The notes: a model not told the origin generated them from the letters alone. DNA of 64,000 nt from Prorocentrum cordatum (GCA_963575745.1 CAUYUJ010013814.1:361096-425095); one strand, 5' to 3'; counted from the stretch's first letter, positions 1 through 12,404 are shown. Made by a program: numbers and translations.

Positions 1-125
1 CCCCGGGGCCGCCAAGAGGCCCCCAAGACGCCCCAAACGGCCTCCAAGAGGCTCCCAAGAGGCCCGAAGAGGCTCCCCCAAGGCACCCAAGACGCTCCTG
101 GAAGCCCCTGGGGCCGCCAAGAGGC
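1..125. repeat. CAAGAGGCC-type minisatellite fragment
   Basis: Short degenerate units of the type GGCCCCCAAGAGG and CCCAAGACGCC follow one another without a clear fixed period. The same vocabulary builds the larger block at 20.1-21.4 kb and part of 62.2-62.5 kb, so this is probably the edge of another copy of the same dispersed minisatellite, cut by the window boundary. Confidence 0.7.
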
Positions 126-515
126 CCCCAAGACGCCCGAACGACTCACACCACGAAGAGCCCGAACGACTCACACCAGGAGGAGGGCCCGAACGACTCA
201 CACCAGGACGAGGCGCCCGAACGACTCACACCACGAGGAGCCCGAACGACTCACACCAGGACGAGGCCCCGAACGACTCACACCACGAGGAGCCCGAACG
301 AGTCACACCAGGAGGAGGGGCCCGAACGACTCACACCAGGGCGAGGGGCCCGAACAACTCACACCACGAGAAGCCCGAACGACTCACACCAGGACGAAGA
401 GCCCGAACGACTCACACCACGAAGAGCACGAACGACTCACACCAGGAAGAAGGGTCCGAACGACTCACACCAGGACGAGAAACCCCCAACGACTCAAACC
501 ACGAGGAGCGCTTTC
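126..515. repeat. ~27-bp tandem repeat (CCCGAACGACTCACACCA)
   Basis: About thirteen tandem units share the core CCCGAACGACTCACACCA, followed by a short variable GA-rich tail (GGACGAGG, CGAAGAG and similar). The units are contiguous and the tail drifts in length, so this is a minisatellite. Bases 516-700 hold no gene or repeat that I can support. Confidence 0.85.
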
Positions 516-699
516 TCTCCCTCCTCCTCCGCCTCGTCCTTCTCCCGCTCCCCCCACAAGGAGGATGTGCAAGGAGGCGGGAGGAAGGAGGAACAGGGGA
601 GATATGCGGGGGCAAGCGGACACACGCCTGAAAAACACGACTGTCGGCATGCTTCGCAAGAGTTGCTGTCGTGAGATGGGCTGGTGGGGATACGCGAAG

Positions 700-1385
700 C
701 GTAAAGAATTAGGAAGGGATTTGGTAAAGGGTTTCCAAAGTTAGAAAGTTCAAATCTCAGTCAGAATTCTGGAATTCCCCGAGCGGCGCCAAAGGGGGAT
801 TTGATGCGGGATTGAAGGAGTTAGACAAGGAATTGATACAGGATTTCCACAGTTAGAACGGAATTTCAAACCCCAAAGGGAATTCTGGAATTGCCAGAGC
901 GGCGCCAGGGCCAGTCGGGGAAAAACGAATTAGACAGGGATCTGCTAGAAGGGACGAACGGAACCAGGAAGGGGCCTGGTACAGCATTTCCGAAGTTCGA
1001 AAGGGATTTCAAATCCCGAGGAGAAATCTGCAATTGCCTCTGCGGCGCCAGAACCCGCAGGGGGGGACACAAAAAAAAACGACTTAGAGAAAGATTTCAT
1101 AAGAGGATTTAAAAGGGGTTAGACAAGGATTTGATAGAAGGATTTCCAGTGTTAGAACAGAATTTCTGATTCCCAAGAGAATTCTGGAATTGCCAGAGCG
1201 GCGCCAGAGCCAGCAGGGGAAAACGAGTTCGGGAGGGACTTGATAAAGTATTTAAGGAATTAGAAAGGGATTATATACAGGACTTCCAAGAATTAGAAAA
1301 GAGCGTCGGATTCCAGAGAGAATCCTGGAATTGCCCGAGCGGCGCCATAACCTGTAAGGGAACGGCGAATTAGAGAAGGATGTGA
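700..1385. repeat. Degenerate ~150-bp tandem repeat
   Basis: The motif GAATTCTGGAATTGCC followed by GAGCGGCGCC recurs near 781, 897, 1043, 1198 and 1338, giving spacings of about 116 to 155 bases. Between the anchors, phrases such as GGGGAAAACGAATTAGA and GGATTTCCAAAGTTAGAA recur in the same order. No ORF longer than about 70 codons crosses it, and none looks coding. Confidence 0.75.
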
Positions 1386-3340
1386 TAGAAGGAGTAAAAG
1401 AATGCCCCAGCGGATGGCAAGTGTCCATCACCCTCCAAAGGCAACAGTTTGTTCTTCACTCTCGGATTACCAATGCAATGCCCTTGTCAATTCGGCTCTC
1501 AGCAGGCGGCCGCCCCAATGCAACTGCCCCCGCCGGGCATTCCCAGGCCACCCTTTTTGTCTAAACCAAAGACGACCCCCAGCGCAGGGGCCGCCTATCG
1601 CCACAATTCCTTTTAACGCTCGGAATCCCAACGCAATGTTTGTCCTAACTCTACGTTTTCTCCCAGCGGAGGACAGTTCCAACGCAGCGCCCTCCCCCGC
1701 GCGACCCCCCCGCCCCCATCCCCCCCCCCCCCCTCCAAAAGCAACAATTCCTTCTTGACACTTTGAAGCCCAATGACATGCCCGAACCGATGACAACTGA
1801 CCCTCCCCCTACAAAAGCCACAATTTCTTCTGAACTCTCGAAATACCAACGCAATGCCTTTCCTAACTCGGCTTGCAGCAGGTGGCAGCCCCAACGCAGT
1901 TGCCTCCATCGGGCATTCCCAAGCCACCCCCCCCTGTCTAAACCAGAGACGATCCCCCAAACAGGGGCCGCCGATCGCCGCAATTCCTTCGTAACTCTGT
2001 GAATCCGAACATAATGTTTATCCTGAACTCGACGTTTCCTCCCAACTGAGGACAGTTCCAATGCAGCCGCCCTCCCCGCGCGACGACCCCCCCCCCGGCC
2101 CCCCTTCCAAAATTCAGTTTTAAACTCTTGGAATCCCAATGCAACTGGTGACCCCAATTGCCCCCCCCCCCCCCCCCCCCCCCCCCCCACCCCCCCCCCC
2201 CCCCCCCCCCCCCCCACCCCCCCCCCCCCCTCACCCCCCGCACACGCACCTCTCCAAACGCCGCAATTGCGTTTTAACTCTCGGAAAACCAATGCAATCA
2301 ATTTCCTAACTCGATTTTCAGTAGGCGGCAGCCCCAATGCAGTTGCCTCCACCAAGGATTCCCACGCCACCCTCCTTGTCGGAACCAGAGATGATCCCCA
2401 ACATAGGGGCCGCCTATCGCCACAATTCCTGCTCAACTCTCGATTTACTAACGCAGTGTTTGTCCGAATTCGACATTTCCTCCCAACTGAGGAAGGTCTC
2501 GATGCAATGCCCTCCCCCGCGCGACCCCCCGCCCCCCTTGCCCCCTCCCAAAGCCGCAATTGCTGTTCAACTCTTGGAAACCCAATACAATGCCCCAGCG
2601 GACGACAATTGCCCCCTCCCCCCTCCAACAGCCACATTTTTCTTAACCCTCGGAATGTCAACGCAATGCTTTTGCGAACTCGACTTTCAGCAGGCAGTTG
2701 CCTCCATCACGCATTCCCAAGCCACCCTGTTGGTGTAAACCAGAAATGACCCCGAAAACAGCGGCCGCCAATCGCCACAATTCCTTCTGAACTCTCGGAA
2801 TCCCAACACAATGGTTGGCCCTCCCCAGCGCGATCCCCCCACCCCCCTTGCCCCCCCTCCAAAAGCTATGATTCCTTCGTAACTCTTGGAGGCCCAATGC
2901 AATGTCCCAACTGATGACAATTGCCCCTCCCCCTCCAAAAGCCATAATTTCTTCTGGACTCTCGAAGTACCAATGCAATCCATTTCCTAATTCGACTTTC
3001 AGCAGGTGGCAGCCCCATTGCAGCTGCCTCCATCGCGCATTCCCAAGCCACCCTTTTGGTCTAAACCAGAGATGACCCCCAAAGCAGGGGCCGCCTATCG
3101 CCGCAATTCCTTTTTAACTCTCGGGATCCCAACACAATGTTTGTCCTAACCCAACCCGGCGTCTCCTCCCAACTGAGGACAGTTCCAATGCAATGTCCTC
3201 CCCCGCGCGATCCCCCCACTCCCCTTGCCCCCCTCCAAAAGCCACAATTCCTTGTTACCTCTTGGATGCCCAATGCAATGTCCCAACTGGTGACAATTGT
3301 CAAACGACTTTTCTGCATCCCAAAAATCCTTCACAACCCC
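1386..3340. repeat. ~350-bp satellite, about five copies
   Basis: Five copies of an anchor close to CTAAACCAGAGATGACCCC begin near 1561, 1938, 2381, 2735 and 3061, giving periods of 377, 443, 354 and 326 bases. Each period also contains sub-repeats of ACTCTCGGAATCCCAACGCAATG and a CCCTCCAAAAGC stretch, so it is a higher-order repeat. The long period in copy two is explained by a poly-C run at about 2160-2230. Long ORFs on the minus strand here only translate the G-rich repeat. Confidence 0.8.
2159..2230. repeat. Poly-C tract
   Basis: Roughly seventy bases are almost all C, interrupted only by single A or T residues. The complementary strand is a G-run able to form G-quadruplex structures. 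It sits inside the ~350-bp satellite and accounts for the oversized second unit. The flank at 3341-3650 shows no gene. Confidence 0.9.
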
Positions 3341-3649
3341 GGCGCTTTCCACCTAAAGCCCTTCCCAACCCCAACGCTCTGCATGTAAAACCCCTCCCAA
3401 CACCCAAATCCACCCCGCAGCCGCCCGTCTACGCGCCGAGTTCTGCTCTAAACTAACTTCGCAGTTTCCGACGGAGCCTCGAGACAACGCGGAAACGCAT
3501 GTAATAAGCTAAGCGCGCCCTGTTCGATGCGAATCTCGCTCCCGGCGCGCTTGGGGTCGCCACAGTTCCGCCAGACATTTATTGTAACATAACGCGAGTT
3601 ATGTTTGTTTGTGGGTGGGTGGGTGAAAGACGAAAATAACATGCGTTAG

Positions 3650-5276
3650 GTTTTCCGAATAAAAAGTTCACCTCCAACTGCGACCTCTCCGCGGACGCGA
3701 GAGGGGAGCTCCTCGACGGCGGCAGCAGGGCCATGAACTTCTCGAAGGGCCGCGATCGAGGGCGGGGAGAGGAGGGAGCGCGCAGCCTCGGCCATGCGGC
3801 GCAGCACGTGGGAGTGGTGATTGAGGAGAGCACGGCAGTTCTAGCTGTTGAACACCAGCTGGTCAGCGTTGAAAATGTGACCCACCCCACTCAATGCGCT
3901 TTTCTTTCGGGGGGGGGGGATGTCATTGGCAAGCCTGTCGAGATCAGCGCGCACCAACCGCAGATCAGAGAACGCACCGAGGTTCCACTGCACCTTCGGG
4001 GGACCCGACGGGTCGACCACAACGCGGGCGACAACTTCCCGTTCGATCGATAACGTGCCAGCTTCCTTGTCCATGAAGACGCGCCTTGCAAGGTGTGCTT
4101 GAAGCTTGTCACGCAGCTTTTTGGTGTTCCTCTCGCGCGCGATCTCGAACCTGTCGTGGTCGACGCTGGCGCGGAACGGGAGGCGACGCCCCGCAGACAT
4201 GGCAGCAGAGAACTGCCTCCATACCTCATGGGCGTCGCGCAAGAGGGCGCGGGCCTGCCTGACACGCGACGCACGCGTGACCGCGAGGCCCTTGAAGCGG
4301 AGGATGAACCTGCACGCCAGTTCTTCACCTTCCAGCTCATAGTCAACGCCAGGAAAGTAGTTGGCCAACTCCATCCATCCGCGGACGCCGTCTGCAACCA
4401 GGTTCTTGCCGACGTCCTCGCGCGCGGTGGTGACGATGATGCCAGGGTCACCAGTTCGCTGCCATGCCGCCGCCCTGGCGATGGGCTCGCGCGGAGCCGC
4501 ACGGGCCAGGTCCAGCTCCTGCTCCAGCTTCGCGAAGCGGTCGGCGAGGGAGGAGTGCAGAGACTCCGCCTGGCCCGTGCGTTTCTCGACTTCGACCATG
4601 CGGAGCTCCTGGGCCTTGAAGCGCTGCTGCATCGCCGCGTCGAGCTGCGCGCCAAGGGGCTGCACGACGTTCGAGATGGTGCGGGGGAGCTCCGTTCGAA
4701 CCATTTGGCGATGGAGTTCATCGAGGCACGCGCCATCTCGGCGATGATGTCCTGCTTGAAGCGCTCCATCGTCTCGGACATGCTCTGAGGGTCGTCGCCG
4801 ACGCCAGCCTCCGCACCGTGGGGACCGCCAGGAGTAGCACGCAGATGAGCAGCCCAGGGGTCCTGTTTAGGAGGCCAGCCAGAGACGTCGCCAGCATCCC
4901 CAGAGGGCGGCGTGGTAAGGCCAGCCACGGGGGTCGCCGGGGTGCTGGCTGGGGTCGCCGGGCCAAGCGAAGGGCAGCACCTGCATGGCGGGCCCCCTCG
5001 ACTTGAGCCTGCTGGTTCGCCGAGGTCGGGAACAGCTCCAGCGCCGCCACGGGCCCTCGGCGGAGCCGCGGCCCACGCTGCGCCCAGCACTGCGGGAACG
5101 CCGTGAGCTCGCTGCGTCTGAACTCGATGGCGGACGGCAATCAGCACGACAATCCCGACGACCACCCCGAAGAGAGCTGCCAGGGGAGTGCACGGACATC
5201 GCGTCCGACGCGTCGTCGTGGCGCCCATGCTTGTGCGCCTTCTTCGCCTTGCGTCCGCCACCCATCCACACAGCAC
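3650..5276 (-). pseudogene. Retroposed ORF1-like nucleic-acid-binding protein, frameshifted
   Basis: Reading leftwards, coding begins near 5271 with a Lys/His-rich start (MWMGGGRKAKKAHKHGRH), passes a Pro/Gly/Ala-rich linker, a segment with WPPKQDPWAAHL and a helix (METMERF-like, about 4795-4730). It then shifts frame near 4700 into a 287-residue ORF (4704-3841). That ORF opens with a coiled coil (QQRFKAQELRMVEVEKRT) and continues into an alpha/beta domain containing FILRFKGLAV, VDHDRFEIARERNTKKLR and PPKVQWNLGAF. An in-frame TAG at about 3841 interrupts it, and similar coding continues to about 3650. The order coiled coil, RRM-like fold, basic tail is typical of non-LTR retrotransposon ORF1 proteins. 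I infer that class; the exact family is unknown. There is no intron, and a spliced-leader relic lies just upstream, as expected of a retrocopied mRNA. Confidence 0.6.
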
Positions 5277-5443
5277 CAGGTCAGGAACTGGAGAGCCGTC
5301 AGTTTACTCGACCTGTGCTGGGCGAGAGCGTACGAGAGAGGGTTCTCGTGACCCCAGCAGCGCGCAGCTCGACTGGCGTTGCCTAGGACAGGAGCGAGCC
5401 TCGGACTAGAGGTATCCGTTTCCCGCCCAAGGGACACAAGCAT

Positions 5444-5481
5444 CTTAAGCCAAAATGGCTCGAGCCAAAATGGCTACGTAG
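5444..5481 (-). other. Nested dinoflagellate spliced-leader relic
   Basis: On the minus strand an outer 22-nt leader reads TACGTAGCCATTTTGGCTCG plus AG, directly followed by CCATTTTGGCTTAAG. The known dinoflagellate spliced leader ends in GTAGCCATTTTGGCTCAAG. The second unit starts exactly after the position where the AG inside an older leader would act as a trans-splice acceptor. This is the pattern expected when a trans-spliced mRNA was reverse transcribed, inserted, transcribed again and trans-spliced again. It lies 5' of the ORF1-like relic in the same orientation. Confidence 0.85.
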
Positions 5482-5484
5482 GAG

Positions 5485-5541
5485 CAACGAGGAGGAGGAG
5501 GAGGAGGAGGAGGAGGAGGAGGAGGAGGAGGAGGAGGAGAA
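5485..5541. repeat. (AGG)n microsatellite
   Basis: A pure GGA/AGG triplet run follows the spliced-leader relic and decays into AGG/AAAGG variants. Its Arg-rich and Ser-rich translations are artefacts. Confidence 0.9.
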
Positions 5542-6585
5542 AAAGGAAAAGGGAGGAGGAGCGGCAGCAACAGAAAGTGGAGGAAAATGACCGCACGGGC
5601 AGCGCCCGTCGCAACGCGGCGAGCTCAATTCCAGGTTGGGCTGGCCCACCGATGACTCGTCCTCGCCGTAGTCACACTGGTGGATGCAATCGCCGTCACG
5701 CCCATCTGAATGAGACGTTGCGCGACCTTTCGCGGGAAGCTCACGCGCCAATGCCCGCGCGGACGGCCCCGCGCACGGCCGCCGCCCACGCGTGGCGAGG
5801 CCCAAGCGCCCCTCTCGGGCGCTGCCCGGGGGCGGCCCTGGGCCCACTCGGGGAGGCCCAGGAGCCAGCCCGGGTAGGCCCAGGCCACGATCTCCAGCGA
5901 TGTGGCTCCTCCTCGGCGGGCGAGGGTAAAATCTTGCCGATGCTACCTGCGGCCTTGGCGTCACAGGGTGACTCGATGGAGGCGTGAGCGCTGGAGGAGG
6001 GGAAGGCGAGTCCCCATGCGTGCGACCACGCAGCTGCATGAATGCGCTCGCCGCGATCGCGCCCAGGCGCTCCTCCTTGTGGCAGATGGCGAAGATATCC
6101 GTTTCGTTCTGGACATGCGGTCGGCTGTTCATTGACGACCTCTCCAGTGCCCCCACAGTGCTTCCTACTCCACCGCGGCGTGAGCGAAACTATCCAGGCA
6201 AAGGACCCGAGACTGGCCGGCGGCTGGTGGCACTATCATCTCAATATCTCACTAGAAAGGATCAGGAGCGACGACTTCCGGTAAGGCGCGATCTCGTGAC
6301 TAAAGCAGGTCCTTCGTGGAGTCAGACGCCCAGCCTCCCCTTCACAGCCTCGCGGAGGTTCGACGTGGAGGTGGAGGAAGAGACGGGGAGGGAGGTGGAT
6401 GAGGAGCAGCAGAAGGCAGAGGACAAAGCGGAGGCGGAGGCTCTCGACCAGGGCGATCTTCGCCATGTCGCCCCTGTCGGCCCGGACGTCGGCCATCCAT
6501 TTCCTGGCGCCGCTGGGCGGCCTTCCTCCTCCCTCCCTCATCCCCTCATCCCTCCCTCATCCTCTTCCCTGGTCCTCCCTGGTCC
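5542..6585. other. Unassigned stretch, no confident gene
   Basis: The minus strand has short stop-free segments with ordinary amino-acid composition, for example one containing CDYGEDESSVGQPNLELS near 5660-5610, one containing ICHKEERLGAIAASAFMQLR near 6090-6035, and one containing WMADVRADRGDMAKIALVES near 6490-6440. They could be exons of an intron-rich gene, but I could not join them in phase or recognise a family, so no gene is called. Confidence 0.3.
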
Positions 6586-6589
6586 TCCT

Positions 6590-7300
6590 CCCTTCTCCTC
6601 CCCCTCCTCCTCCTCCTCCTCCTCCTCCTCCTCCTCCTCCTCCTCCTCCTCATCCTTCTCCTCCTCATTCTCCTCCTCCTCCCCCTCCCCCTCCCCCTCC
6701 TCCTCCTCCTCCTCCCCCCCTCCCCCTCCTCCTCCTCCTTCTCTCCTCCTCCTCCTCCGCGTCATCCTCCTCGTCCGCCGCCTTATCCTCCTCATTGTTA
6801 CGTCATCGTCATCGCTATCGCCATCGTCATCATCATAATAATCATCATCATCATCATCATCATCACCACCATCATCATCATCATCATCATCAACAACAAC
6901 AACATCATCATCATGTTCATGTTCATGAGCATGTTCATGCTCATGTTCATGTTCATTATCATTATCATCATCATCATCATCATCATCATCATCTTCATCA
7001 CAATCATCATCATCGCCGTCATAATCAGCATCATGAATTATCATCAGCATCAGCATCATCAGCGTTATCATCAGCAAAAACTGTATCAGCATCAGCATCA
7101 GCATCAGCATCATCGTCATCATAATCACCACCACCATCACGATCACCATCAATATTAACTGTCTGAATCATCATCAACACCATCATCATCGTCATCATCG
7201 TCGTCCTCATCATAGTCAACGGCATCGTCATCGTCGTCGTAGACCTGATTATCATCATCACCATCATCAGCAGCACCACCAGCACCACAACCAGCAACAT
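6590..7300. repeat. (TCC)n then (CAT)n triplet tract
   Basis: About 190 bases of TCC repeats (6590-6780) pass into more than 450 bases of CAT/CAA/CGT triplets. Every frame on both strands stays open, giving Ser, Pro, His, Asp and Met homopolymer ORFs that I regard as artefacts. Confidence 0.9.
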
Positions 7301-9004
7301 CATCACCATCCTCGCCGCCACCACCCTTATCATCTTTCTTTCCGCGGAGCAAGCCTGCACCCCAAAGCTTGTCGTCACCGCATTGCGCAGCAGCGGGAGC
7401 GTGAAACAGGAGGAGGAGGAGGTGGAGGGAGAAGGAGGAGTGGAACGGGCGCTGTGCGGCGGACCCCTGCGACCCAAACGGCCACACATACAATACTCAA
7501 GAACTCACAGTGGCAACCCAGGTGGCGGGAGCGAGCAGGGCACAGGAGGGAGAACGTCAAAGGAGAGTGACAAGCCAGCAAATGCCCGTCGGAGAATTTC
7601 CCCCCCCGGGAAAAACGAAGCACTTAAATCTGTACCGCGGGACCGGCGCAACCACCAGACGATCTACTGATACTGCCAAGTCTACTACCTAACCGCTGCC
7701 TGCAATGAGCCATGTTCCCGAAGAGCGGCAATGGCCCCGGACTCGGGCAGGAGCAGAGAGAAACAAATATACGACTTCCTTTGGAAACGTAACGGCCCCA
7801 CAGCAGCACAAGATTTGTGTTATACCCGTACAAGGTGGCCCAAACGGCCACGCCAATAAATCAAACACAACATAGCAGAATGCAATAATGTAGAGGTGGA
7901 GGAGGAGGACGACGACGACGAAGAAACGACGACGACGAGGAGAGCGGAGCCAAGCTCGTGAATGCGTAGACCAATTGGGGCTTCGCCCAGGGTGCACGCA
8001 CAAAGGCCCCACACGACCAGAAGTGGGAGAGACAGAAAAAAACAGGGAAACAAGAGCGAGCAAGCACAGACTAAATGAAACAGTGGAACTACACAAGGGG
8101 GGTGCAGGGGGACGGGAAGCTCTGAGAGCAAACCGCCCCTGACGCCCCCGAGACAGTGGACGCCGCCCCTCACGACGAGGGGGCAGCGCGGGGTGCGTGC
8201 GAAGACCAGACGATCTGGGCAGAGCAAGAGCTGGTGCACGCATAGGAGCCTCACGCGAGTCTAGTGCAAATTGAAGCCTCAAGCTGAAGTAAGCCCCGTA
8301 GCAGCCTGGCTGAAGAGCCATGCCTCTTTGCCAGATGAGCGGGCACCCAGTACCACTGTTGCCGATGCGACGCAAGGCACAGGAGGATACGGAGGAGAGA
8401 ACACAGCTGAGAAGGGGGCAAGAGGACGAGAGCGAACGGCAAGAATAAAGAAATGGCTGAAACCGCGCGAAGGGGGGTGCAGGGCACGGGAAACTCCGAG
8501 AGCAAACCGTCCCTGACGCTCCTGGGGCGGAGGACGCCGCCCCCCGAAATCTGGGGGCAGCGCGCTCATAACAAAAACTAGCAAGAATACGCCAAGCAAC
8601 GCTGTGATCGAAACGGGAGGGACACGGGAGGCGAGGGGCGGGGGAACTGAGCACTGCACCGCTGCCATCGGACGCCTCCCCCCCAGAGGGGGCCACAAGC
8701 CCAAGGAAGGCAGGACCGCACCCCGACGACGACGACGACAGCGTCGACGACGACGACGCCGACAACGACGGCGACGACGACGAGAACGACGACAACAACA
8801 GCGACGACGACGACGACGACGATCAAGACCACGACGACGAAGACGACGACGACGAAGGCGGCCGCGGCGGAGGAGGCGGCGGCGGTGGCGGCGACGACGA
8901 CGGGGGAAGAGGGGGAAAAGAAACAGAGGGAAAGAGGGAAGGGAGGGACAAGGGGAAAGAGGAACGAGCGGTCCCCAGCCACCCAGGGCGTGGGGCCCCA
9001 GGGG
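7301..9004. other. Gene-poor stretch with a ~100-bp duplication and GAC-rich tract
   Basis: A segment beginning GGGGTGCAGGG at about 8094-8200 recurs at 8469-8565 (for example AGAGCAAACCG followed by CCCTGACGC), an offset of about 375 bases. A GAC-rich triplet tract occupies about 8720-8900. The 369-residue minus-strand ORF across 7.7-8.8 kb has no recognisable domain, runs through both repeats, and is not called as a gene. Confidence 0.6.
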
Positions 9005-10005
9005 GGAAGGGAATCCTAGGGATCCTCTGGAATTCCTAAGAATTCCTAGGGATCGTTAGGAATCATTTGGAATTCCTAAGAATCCTTCTTGGAATCATCA
9101 GAAATTCATAGGAATCTTTAGGAATTCATATGAATCCTTCGGAATGCTTAGGAATCCTTTGGGATTCCTAGGAATCCTTAAGAATTTCTAGGAATCGTTC
9201 GGATTTATAGGAATCCTGAGGGATTCCTAAGCGTCCTGAGGAATTCCTAGGAATCCTAAAGAATTCCTAGGAACCCTTTGGAAGTCTTACGAATCCTTCG
9301 GAATTCCTAAGGATCCTTAGGAATTCATCGGAATCCTATGGGAAGTATGGAATTCATCCAGAATTTCTAGAAAAGTCCTTAGGAATTCCTAGGGATCCTT
9401 TGGAATTCCTGCGAATCCTTAGGAATTCCTAAGAACCCTTCGGAATTCATAGGAATCCTTCGGAATTCCATGGGTTCCTTCGGAATTGCCAGGAATCCTT
9501 AAGAACTCCTGGGGATCATTCGGAATTCCCAGAAATCCGTAGGAATTCATAAGAATTCACCAGAATCCTCAGGAGTCCTTTGGAATTCCTGGGAATCCTT
9601 CGGCATTCTCAAGGATCCTACGGATTTCCTATGAATTCTTATGAATTCCTAGGAATCCTTAGGAATTCCTTGGGAATTCCTCGGAATCCTTAGGAATTCA
9701 TAGGAATCCTTCGGAATTCATAAGAATCCTTAGGAACTCCTAGGAATCCTTAGGAATTCCTGCGAATCCTTAGGAATTCCTAGGAATGTTTCGGAATTCC
9801 TACGAACCCTTAGGGATTCCGAGGAACCCTTAGGAATTCCTACGAATCCTCCGGGATTCCTAAGAATTCATAGGAATCCTTAGGAATCCTTAGGAATTCA
9901 TAGGAATCCTTCGGAATTCCTACGAATCCTTTGGAATTCCTAGGGGTCCTTCGGAATTTCTAGGAATCCTTTGGAATTCCTAAGAATCTTTAGGAATTCC
10001 TGTTG
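9005..10005. repeat. 20-bp satellite (GGAATTCCTAGGAATCCTTA)
   Basis: About one kilobase is made of a 20-bp unit that is itself two related 10-mers, GGAATTCCTA and GGAATCCTTA, with scattered substitutions. Roughly fifty units are present. The unit is partly palindromic (GGAATTCC) and contains many EcoRI-type sites. A related but looser block recurs at 13.49-13.81 kb. Confidence 0.9.
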
Positions 10006-10027
10006 TTGTGAGTGTTGTGTGTGTGTG

Positions 10028-10452
<425 letters not shown>

Positions 10453-10729
10453 TGATCATGTTTAGACTGGTCGCCCTTATCTGCTCGAGTATCCAATAAC
10501 GCGTATTTCCCAAACCCTCGACACCCGCCCTCTCCGTCTTCGATCGAACCCCTTTTGGGGGATATACCTTTCTTCCCTGCAGGCGGGGCCCCGGCAAGCG
10601 GCGGGGCGGCCGCGGACCGTCGGCCTGGCCAGCGGCAGCGCTGGTCGGCGGGGCGGCCGCGGACCGTCGACCCGACCCCCAGAGGGACGGACAGGGGACC
10701 CACCACGACGAGGACGACGACGACGACGT

Positions 10730-10780
<51 letters not shown>

Positions 10781-12060
10781 GCGAAAGCGAGAGCGAGAGA
10801 GAACGACAGCAGGGCCACGAAGGACCCGAAGTAGGCCACGAAGGGCGACAGCGGGGACACGAAGGAAATGCGTATGGGGCCACGAAGAGCGCGAACGAGC
10901 GGGGGCCACGAAAGGCAGATAATGCGGGGCCACGGAAGGCAACGATGGGGCCACTGAAAGTAGCAAGTGGGCCACGTAGGCCAGTGAGAGGGCCACACAC
11001 GGCGACAGCAGGGCCACGAATGGCATGCACATGGGGCCAAAACCGGCGCGAACGAGCGGGGGCCACAAAGGGCATACGTATATTGGGCCGCGGAAAGCAA
11101 GAACGGGGCCACTGAAGGCAGCAACGGGGCCACGAAGGGCAGCGAGGGGGCCACGCAGGGCGACAGCGGGGCCACGAAGGGATGCATATGGGGCAACCAC
11201 GGGCGCGAACGAGCGGGGGCCACGAAGGGCATACATATATGGGGCCACGGAACAAAGCGAGGGGGCCACGAAGGGCCGCAACGGGGCCACGAAGGGCAGC
11301 GAGGGGGCCACGAAGGGTTGCAACGGGGCCACGAAGGGCTGCGACGGGGCCACGAAGGGCTGCGACGGGGCCACGAAGGGCAGCGAGGGGGCCACGAAGG
11401 GTTGCAACGGGGCCACGAAACAAAGCGAAGGGGCCACGAGGGGCTGCAACGGGGCCACGAAGGGCAGCGAGGAGGCCACGAGGGGCTGCAACGGGGCCAC
11501 GAAGGGCAGCGAGGAGGCCACGAGGGGCTGCAAGGGGGCCACGAAGGGCAGCGAGGGGGCCACGAAGGGCGGCAGCGGGGCCACGAAACAAAGCGAGGGG
11601 GCCACGAAGGGCTGCAACGGGGCCACGAAGGGCAGCGAGATCCTAAGTAATCCGTGAGCGAATCCTAAGCATGAGCGCGACTCCTGGGTGCTTGGGTGTC
11701 GGGAGCGCGGCGCTTGAGTAAATTTCAAAAAACGCAAGAACGCTATTCTATGGTAAATTGCAAGCGAGTCTCCAGCGAAAGCGCGATCCCAGAACGCCGG
11801 GAAAGCGATTCCTGAATAAATTGTGAGGAAGTCCCAAGCGAGAGCGCGATTCCTGAATAAAATGCAAGGAAGTCTCGGGCGGGAGCGGGAGTCCTGGCTA
11901 AATTGTGAGGAAGTCTCAGGCGGGAGCCGTTGTTGTTGTAGTCCGGGGGGCAGGGGGCAAGTTTGAGCAGGAAGACTTTCTTTGACAAGAAACAAGGTGC
12001 GAACCCCGGGGGGGGCACTTCAATTGAAAAAATCAATGTGCACCGGTGGGGGGATCAACA
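10453..12060. repeat. Duplicated unit, copy 1 (with expanded 21-bp minisatellite)
   Basis: Copy 1 starts with TCGCCCTTATCTGCTCGAG and CAATAACGCGTATTTCCCAA, contains a GC-rich part with repeated GGGGCGGCCGCGGACCGTCG, a (GAC)n patch, and a 21-bp minisatellite (GGGGCCACGAAGGGCTGCAA) at about 10810-11645. It ends in an AT-richer tail with GCGACTCCTGGGTGCTTGGG and ATTCCTGAATAAATTG. The same order recurs in copy 2. Because 21 is a multiple of three, all six frames remain open and give artificial ORFs of more than 500 codons. Confidence 0.85.
10810..11645. repeat. 21-bp minisatellite (GGCCACGAAGGGC)
   Basis: Tandem units of GGGGCCACGAAGGGC followed by a six-base variable part (TGCAAC, AGCGAG, TGCGAC). 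On the plus strand it translates as a seven-residue GATKGCN repeat, and on the minus strand as FVAPLQP. The equivalent array in copy 2 (12470-12700) is about one quarter of this length. Confidence 0.9.
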
Positions 12061-12371
12061 ATAATTTTTCTTCAATAGTGAAAATTCACAAACAACAATA
12101 ACAACAACAATAATAACAATAATAATGTTAAGACCGTTCGCCCTTATATGCTCGAGTGTCCAATGACGCGTATTTCCCAAACCCTCGATACCCGCCCTCT
12201 TCGTCTTCGATCGAACCCCTTTTGGGGGATATACCTTTCTTCCCTGCAGGCCGGGCCCCGGCAAGCGGCGGGGCGGCCGCGGACCGTCGGCCTGGCCAGC
12301 GGCAGCGCTGATCGGCGGGGCGGCCGCGGACCGTCGACCCGACCCCAAGAGGGACGGACAGGGGACCGACC

Positions 12372-12404
<33 letters not shown>

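Noticed and set aside
126-515. CRISPR-like appearance of a short repeat with variable tails
   Set aside because: Units are contiguous, tails are a few GA-rich bases rather than unique spacers, and the context is eukaryotic.
5383-6156. 257-codon minus ORF
   Set aside because: Half of it is a poly-Ser run from the AGG tract. The non-repetitive half may include an exon, but no frame could be supported.
7689-8798. 369-codon minus ORF
   Set aside because: It runs through a GAC triplet tract and a local duplication, has no domain, and does not start at a convincing ATG.
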